Positions 5,701 to 8,832 of a stretch of 8,832 nt of DNA are shown piece after piece. Source of the stretch: Planctomicrobium sp. Lineage in GTDB: Bacteria > Planctomycetota > Planctomycetia > Planctomycetales > Planctomycetaceae. Position 1 is the first letter of the stretch; the number at the start of each line of letters is the position of its first letter. The position numbers and the translations under genes are program-made. The DNA is taken from positions 1 through 8,832 of the forward strand of contig JAJDEL010000268.1 of the NCBI GenBank assembly GCA_029259835.1, read 5' to 3'. A model generated the notes under the pieces. That model saw nothing but the letters and a program-made list of their open reading frames with translations. It was not told where the DNA came from and made no database searches.

Positions 5701-7401
5701 TTAGTGTCCACCAGATCGTAGTTTGTACGCTTCACCCAAGGTCGTCACGCCCTCAACTGCTTTATCCACAGCATCTTCCACTAATGTTTTCATTCCAAAC
5801 AGGCGTGCTTGGCGGCGGATATTCTGTGCTGGTTCACTACGAAAAGCCATGTCCCTGATTGTTGCGTTCATTAGCATCAATTCGAAGACAGCCTTTCTCC
5901 CGCGGAAACCTGTGTGCTGGCAACTTTTGCAACCTTTCCCTCGGCGGAAGTTTGCAATTTCCATCTGCTCTGAGGTGAGCTCAAAGAACTCCATTTCAGT
6001 CTGGTCAGGCGTGTACGCCTCTCCGCATTTCGAGCAAACAACACGCGCTAACCTCTGCGCCATCACAGCCATTAAACTGGACGCAACAAGGAACGGTTGT
6101 ACACCCATGTCGATCAAGCGTGTGATGGATCCGGGCGCATCGTTCGTGTGAAGTGTACTGAATACCAAGTGTCCAGTCAAAGACGCTTGGATAGCCATCT
6201 CCCCAGTCTCTGTGTCGCGGATTTCACCGACGAGAATCACATTCGGTGCCTGGCGAAGCATCGCGCGAATGATTCGGGCGAAATCGAGACCGATACTGTG
6301 CTTCACTTCAACCTGGTTGATACCAGGCAGGTAGTACTCAACCGGGTCTTCGGCTGTAATGATTTTGCGGTCTGGGCGGTTCAGTTCACCTAAAGCACTG
6401 TACAGGGTCGTTGTCTTTCCACTTCCAGTTGGACCTGTCACCAGAAAGATACCATTTGGACGCCGGATGATATTCTGAAAGCGTCGGTAGTTCTCCTCGC
6501 TCAACCCCAGACTACGAATTCCAACCTTAATGTTGTCTCGATCCAGAATTCTCATCACGATCGCCTGACCATGATTCGTTGGAAGAACACTGATTCGAAG
6601 GTCGATTTCCTTACCACCCACGCGTGTCTTAATCCGTCCATCCTGTGGACGCCGCTTTTCAGCAATGTCCATACGTGCCATAACTTTGATACGCGAAGTG
6701 AGAGCACTCAAAAGGCGGCGGGGGGGGCTGTCACGTTCAACAAGTGTTCCGTCGATTCGATACCGAATGCGAATTCGATCCTCGAATGGCTCGACATGAA
6801 TATCGCTTGCCCGCATGTTCGCAGCTTCAGTGATAATCAGGTTCACCAGGCGAATAATAGGCGAAGACTCTTCTGCCTCTGAATCTTTGCTCGCTTCATT
6901 GATTTCAGTCTCAGTGAAATCAATAGCCGTTTCTGTGAATTCCATCAGCATGGAATCCACAGATTCCGTTTCCGAGCCTCCATAGAAGCGGTTAATCGCG
7001 TCGTTGATCGACTCTTTGGGAGCCATCGTCAGCTCGACGTCTCGGTTCAAGATGAACCGCAACTTTTCCACAACTTCAAAATTCATCGGGTCTGTGACTG
7101 CGACGACCAGCCGGTCGCCGATGAATTCGACCGGAATACAAGAGTTTTCTCGGGCAACAGACTCTGGAACAAGTTCAATGACTGAACTCTCGATATCGAG
7201 GTTATCCAGATCTGTGAAGTTGAATCCAAACGCGGCAGCTTTCGCCTCGCTGATGCGGCCTTCATCGACATAGCCCAGCTTGACGAGGGCATCTTCAGGC
7301 ATGATTCCGCCTGCCTTGGCGACGTTAATCGCCTCGACCAATTGATCGTCACTAATCGTGCCGTCGTCAACAAATTGTTGCAGCCAGTCGTTACCTGCCA
7401 T
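5701..7401 (-). CDS. GspE/PilB-family assembly ATPase, diverged paralogue
   Basis: This is a second assembly-type hexameric ATPase for a type IV pilus or type II secretion-like machine. The protein is 566 residues. The N-terminal region (about 1-60) keeps the MshEN-like outline (DDGTISDDQLVEAI, VKLGYVDEGRISEA) but has lost the RLG and terminal Gln signatures. Residues 141-180 are an acidic Ser/Thr/Glu-rich linker with a 7-residue repeat (FTETAID, FTETEIN at 155-168). The core is complete: Walker A GPTGSGKT (323-330), Asp box TAEDPVEY (349-356), Walker B VILVGEIRD with E393, His box TGHLVFSTLHTNDAPGS (409-425), and zinc ligands C456, C459, C491 and C494. The motif before Walker B is RQAPN rather than RQDPD. 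The ATG at 7399-7401 has AGAAGG 6 bases upstream. It is the first pilus gene in reading order and is followed by pilT. All catalytic motifs are intact, so it is likely active. Whether it serves the same pilus as the other ATPase is unknown. Confidence 0.94.
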   Translation of the reverse strand: MAGNDWLQQFVDDGTISDDQLVEAINVAKAGGIMPEDALVKLGYVDEGRISEAKAAAFGFNFTDLDNLDIESSVIELVPESVARENSCIPVEFIGDRLVVAVTDPMNFEVVEKLRFILNRDVELTMAPKESINDAINRFYGGSETESVDSMLMEFTETAIDFTETEINEASKDSEAEESSPIIRLVNLIITEAANMRASDIHVEPFEDRIRIRYRIDGTLVERDSPPRRLLSALTSRIKVMARMDIAEKRRPQDGRIKTRVGGKEIDLRISVLPTNHGQAIVMRILDRDNIKVGIRSLGLSEENYRRFQNIIRRPNGIFLVTGPTGSGKTTTLYSALGELNRPDRKIITAEDPVEYYLPGINQVEVKHSIGLDFARIIRAMLRQAPNVILVGEIRDTETGEMAIQASLTGHLVFSTLHTNDAPGSITRLIDMGVQPFLVASSLMAVMAQRLARVVCSKCGEAYTPDQTEMEFFELTSEQMEIANFRRGKGCKSCQHTGFRGRKAVFELMLMNATIRDMAFRSEPAQNIRRQARLFGMKTLVEDAVDKAVEGVTTLGEAYKLRSGGH

Positions 7402-7452
7402 TGAAGACCTTCTCCGAAGAAGGGAAATTGAATTGAAATGTGTTTCATCGTA

Positions 7453-7464
7453 CCGTGATCACGG
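7453..7464. promoter_or_regulatory. Perfect 12-base palindrome upstream of the first ATPase gene
   Basis: CCGTGATCACGG reads the same on both strands and lies 52-63 bases before the start codon of the GspE/PilB paralogue, inside a 232-base gap (7402-7633). On the minus strand it is flanked by GTTTC and GAAAC, giving a longer interrupted dyad. The position suits a dimeric repressor or activator site near a promoter, or a leader hairpin. A weak sigma-70-like pair (TTGACG at 7604-7609 and TAACAT at 7583-7588, 15-base spacing) lies upstream but is not good enough to call. I do not recognise the palindrome as the site of a known regulator. Confidence 0.45.
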
Positions 7465-7617
7465 AAACGCATCATCCGGTGCGGAACCGCTCGGACAAAT
7501 CGCCAGAAGTGTAAAGTACAAAAGCAACTAAAGAAAGTGATTGGCAAAGACTGATGCGAATAGAGAGGTGAGAATGAAGGGAATGTTAAGAATTCTCGCA
7601 TCACGTCAATTATCCGG

Positions 7618-7630
7618 CTGTATTACAGCA
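7618..7630. repeat. Short inverted repeat just after the AcpH-like gene
   Basis: GCTGTA and TACAGC flank a single T, only a few bases beyond the stop codon of the AcpH-like gene. The dyad is perfect but short, and no T-tract follows on the minus strand, so it is not a convincing intrinsic terminator. It could be a protein site or chance. Confidence 0.3.
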
Positions 7631-7633
7631 CCG

Positions 7634-8317
7634 TCAATCAAAAATTGGCAGGAATTGCTGTTCCGCGAAGTGTTCGACAGGCAAAAGCCGTGCAACTTCG
7701 CCCCGCACAACCTCGCGTGCATAGGCAAGAGTCACCAGCGTCTCGTCTGGAAGTGGAGCGAGTTGAATTCGCTTCATCACCTGATTGAGTCGCCGCAGGA
7801 GCTTACGGTCGTCGAGGTAGTCCTGGAGAAATCGCTCCTTGATGAATAAGTCGATCAACTCGGTCAGCCGAGTCACCTCGCGCGTTGCCAGATTCGAAAC
7901 GACGCTTTGCAATTGATCCACATTGATTTCTCGCAGGAGACTGTAGTACCGGTCGAGTCGAGTTGAGTCTTGCTCGATCAACGCTGAATCGAGCAGAAGT
8001 TCCATAGAAATATGTCCCAGGAAGCCGCACCGCCACGAATCGGACTCATCGAGGTTCTCCCGAAACGATTGAGCGATTAACGCTGTGACTTGATAAAAAG
8101 CTTCCGTCCCATGAAACCAACGATCATCATCAAGGTGCTGCTGAATGCCCTGAGCAATTTCAACATCGTCACCCTTCAGCTTCGGCAACCGCTCTGAAAT
8201 TCGCCGCCCACGAACGCGGGCCTTTCGATCCACAACACTCAACCAGTCCGGAACGCACACCCCCGCCGCAAAGTATGGACGGTCAAGATATCGAATTGCA
8301 TGTGTAAAATAATTCAC
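7634..8317 (-). CDS. AcpH-like (acyl-carrier-protein phosphodiesterase-type) protein, function uncertain
   Basis: The 227-residue protein has no signal peptide or membrane segment and should be cytoplasmic. Its layout resembles AcpH, the enzyme that removes the 4'-phosphopantetheine arm from acyl carrier protein (about 190 residues in E. coli). The matches are MNYFTHAIRYL against MNFLAHL at the N-terminus, VPDW with D24 where E. coli AcpH has LADF with D24, GIQQHLDDDRWFH (57-69) against GIHMHRRIDVLTD, and GFLGHISMELLLD (98-110) against the DHFLSRHW region. H6, D24, H61, D64 and H102 could be metal ligands. The E. coli residues are recalled, not aligned by tool. The C-terminal 100 residues are helical, charged and not recognised. 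The start is GTG (8315-8317); no Shine-Dalgarno is visible, but the N-terminus fits the family exactly here. It follows the sugar-phosphate transferase gene by 41 bases, and 232 bases separate it from the pilus genes, so it need not be part of the pilus cluster. Confidence 0.8.
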   Translation of the reverse strand: MNYFTHAIRYLDRPYFAAGVCVPDWLSVVDRKARVRGRRISERLPKLKGDDVEIAQGIQQHLDDDRWFHGTEAFYQVTALIAQSFRENLDESDSWRCGFLGHISMELLLDSALIEQDSTRLDRYYSLLREINVDQLQSVVSNLATREVTRLTELIDLFIKERFLQDYLDDRKLLRRLNQVMKRIQLAPLPDETLVTLAYAREVVRGEVARLLPVEHFAEQQFLPIFD

Positions 8318-8326
8318 AGTGCAATC

Positions 8327-8332
8327 ATATTA
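8327..8332 (-). promoter_or_regulatory. Possible -10 box for a leaderless AcpH-like transcript
   Basis: TAATAT ends 9 bases before the GTG start on the minus strand, and no Shine-Dalgarno is present in between. A weak TTGCAC box lies 16 bases further upstream. This spacing fits a promoter whose transcript starts at or very near the start codon. The 41-base gap to the upstream gene is also compatible with simple co-transcription, so this remains a guess. Confidence 0.22.
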
Positions 8333-8358
8333 GACGTGTTGTGCGAATGTGCAAAGAT

Positions 8359-8832
8359 TCAATCTCGTTCATCTTTCGAACGCGGTGCGACTTCCAGGAT
8401 TGAAATAATCACCAAAATGCACAGCACCAAAGAAATCACCAGCCACGCTCCGAGCCAGCCTTCCACTTGATAGAGCAAGAGCGCGCCCAGTCCAGTCGTG
8501 ATCGTGGCGAAGTGGACAGTCATGACCGCATGCTTTTGACTCAAGCCTAGCGCCGCGAGGCGATGCGAGAAATGTTTCTTATCCGGTTGAAATGGACTCC
8601 GGCCTTCTTTGAGTCGAATCAGAATCACGGAACATAAATCGTAAAGCGGGATCGCAAGAATGCAGAGCGGAGCCAGCATCACATGCCGCTGCGGCATTGT
8701 TTCGTCATAAAAAGTCCCCAGGATTGTCAGGCTTGCGAGCATCAACCCAATGAATGTACTCCCGGCATCACCCATGAAAATTTTTGCTGGGGGCCAGTTG
8801 TGAATCAGAAACCCCGCCAGCGACCCAGCCAG
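8359..8832 (-). CDS. WecA/TagO-type polyprenyl-phosphate sugar-1-phosphate transferase, 5' end cut off
   Basis: This enzyme class (glycosyltransferase 4 / MraY-like family) moves a sugar 1-phosphate, often GlcNAc-1-P, from a UDP-sugar to undecaprenyl phosphate in the inner membrane. It thereby starts the assembly of surface polysaccharides. The 157 residues present are the C-terminal half; the frame is open to the window edge. The diagnostic segment [16 protein letters not shown] (fragment residues 14-29) holds the conserved Asp of the active-site loop. IPLYD (about 61-65) and [16 protein letters not shown] (77-92) are the cytoplasmic-loop motifs, with HxxHRL typical of WecA rather than of MraY. 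At least four hydrophobic segments are visible (about 26-40, 49-72, 100-122 and 127-148 of the fragment). The last residues, PRSKDERD, form a charged cytoplasmic tail. The stop is at 8359-8361, 41 bases before the AcpH-like gene. The exact sugar cannot be told from sequence. An internal ATG at 8773-8775 lies inside the active-site motif and is not the start. Confidence 0.9.
   Translation of the reverse strand: MAGSLAGFLIHNWPPAKIFMGDAGSTFIGLMLASLTILGTFYDETMPQRHVMLAPLCILAIPLYDLCSVILIRLKEGRSPFQPDKKHFSHRLAALGLSQKHAVMTVHFATITTGLGALLLYQVEGWLGAWLVISLVLCILVIISILEVAPRSKDERD

Noticed and set aside
7476..7494. Second dyad (GCGG-AA-CCGC) near the palindrome
   Set aside because: The stem is 4 bases with a 2-base loop, and the flanks pair poorly, so it is not supported as a structure.
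8359..8832. MraY (peptidoglycan lipid I synthase)
   Set aside because: The HFSHRL motif and the GRSPF loop fit WecA/TagO-type enzymes; MraY has a different His-rich loop.
1..8832. CRISPR array, insertion sequence, tRNA or phage genes
   Set aside because: No regular direct repeats with spacers, no transposase or integrase frames, no terminal inverted repeats and no cloverleaf-like sequence were seen on either strand.

Overview
The window reads as chromosomal DNA of a planctomycete or a close relative. The evidence is a moderate GC content, loosely packed genes with gaps of roughly 150-370 bases, weak or absent Shine-Dalgarno sequences at some starts, some GTG starts, and a prepilin with the 'A-F-S-L-V-E-L' cleavage site and an 'LLFFLGG ... 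GFSTNP' type body, which I associate with planctomycete pseudopilins. This assignment is an inference from style and remembered family features, not from a search. All seven supportable genes lie on the minus strand, so the biological reading order runs from the right end of the window to the left.

Right part (8832 down to 7634). The C-terminal part of a WecA/TagO-type polyprenyl-phosphate sugar-1-phosphate transferase, cut by the window edge, is followed after 41 bases by a 227-residue protein. Its N-terminal pattern resembles acyl-carrier-protein phosphodiesterase (AcpH).

Central and left part (7401 down to 1). This is a type IV pilus / type II secretion-like assembly cluster in the order GspE/PilB-family ATPase, PilT retraction ATPase, second GspE/PilB ATPase, PilC platform protein, prepilin-like protein. 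The prepilin-like gene runs off the left edge. Together these genes encode the cytoplasmic motors (two assembly-type, one retraction-type), the inner-membrane platform they turn, and a fibre or pseudopilus subunit. The prepilin peptidase, the alignment proteins (PilM/N/O) and the secretin are not in the window.

Points that stand out are: two diverged assembly ATPases flanking pilT, only one of which keeps a recognisable tandem MshEN (c-di-GMP type) motif; a 24-residue tail of almost pure Asp/Glu with two Trp on PilT, facing a hexalysine stretch in the cytoplasmic part of PilC; a calcium-loop-like segment in the prepilin; a GG-N10-GC (sigma-54-like) element in front of the prepilin gene; and a perfect 12-base palindrome in front of the first ATPase gene. 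I saw no mobile elements, tRNA, rRNA or CRISPR. I found no clearly new system; the cluster is a recognisable pilus machine with some unusual details.
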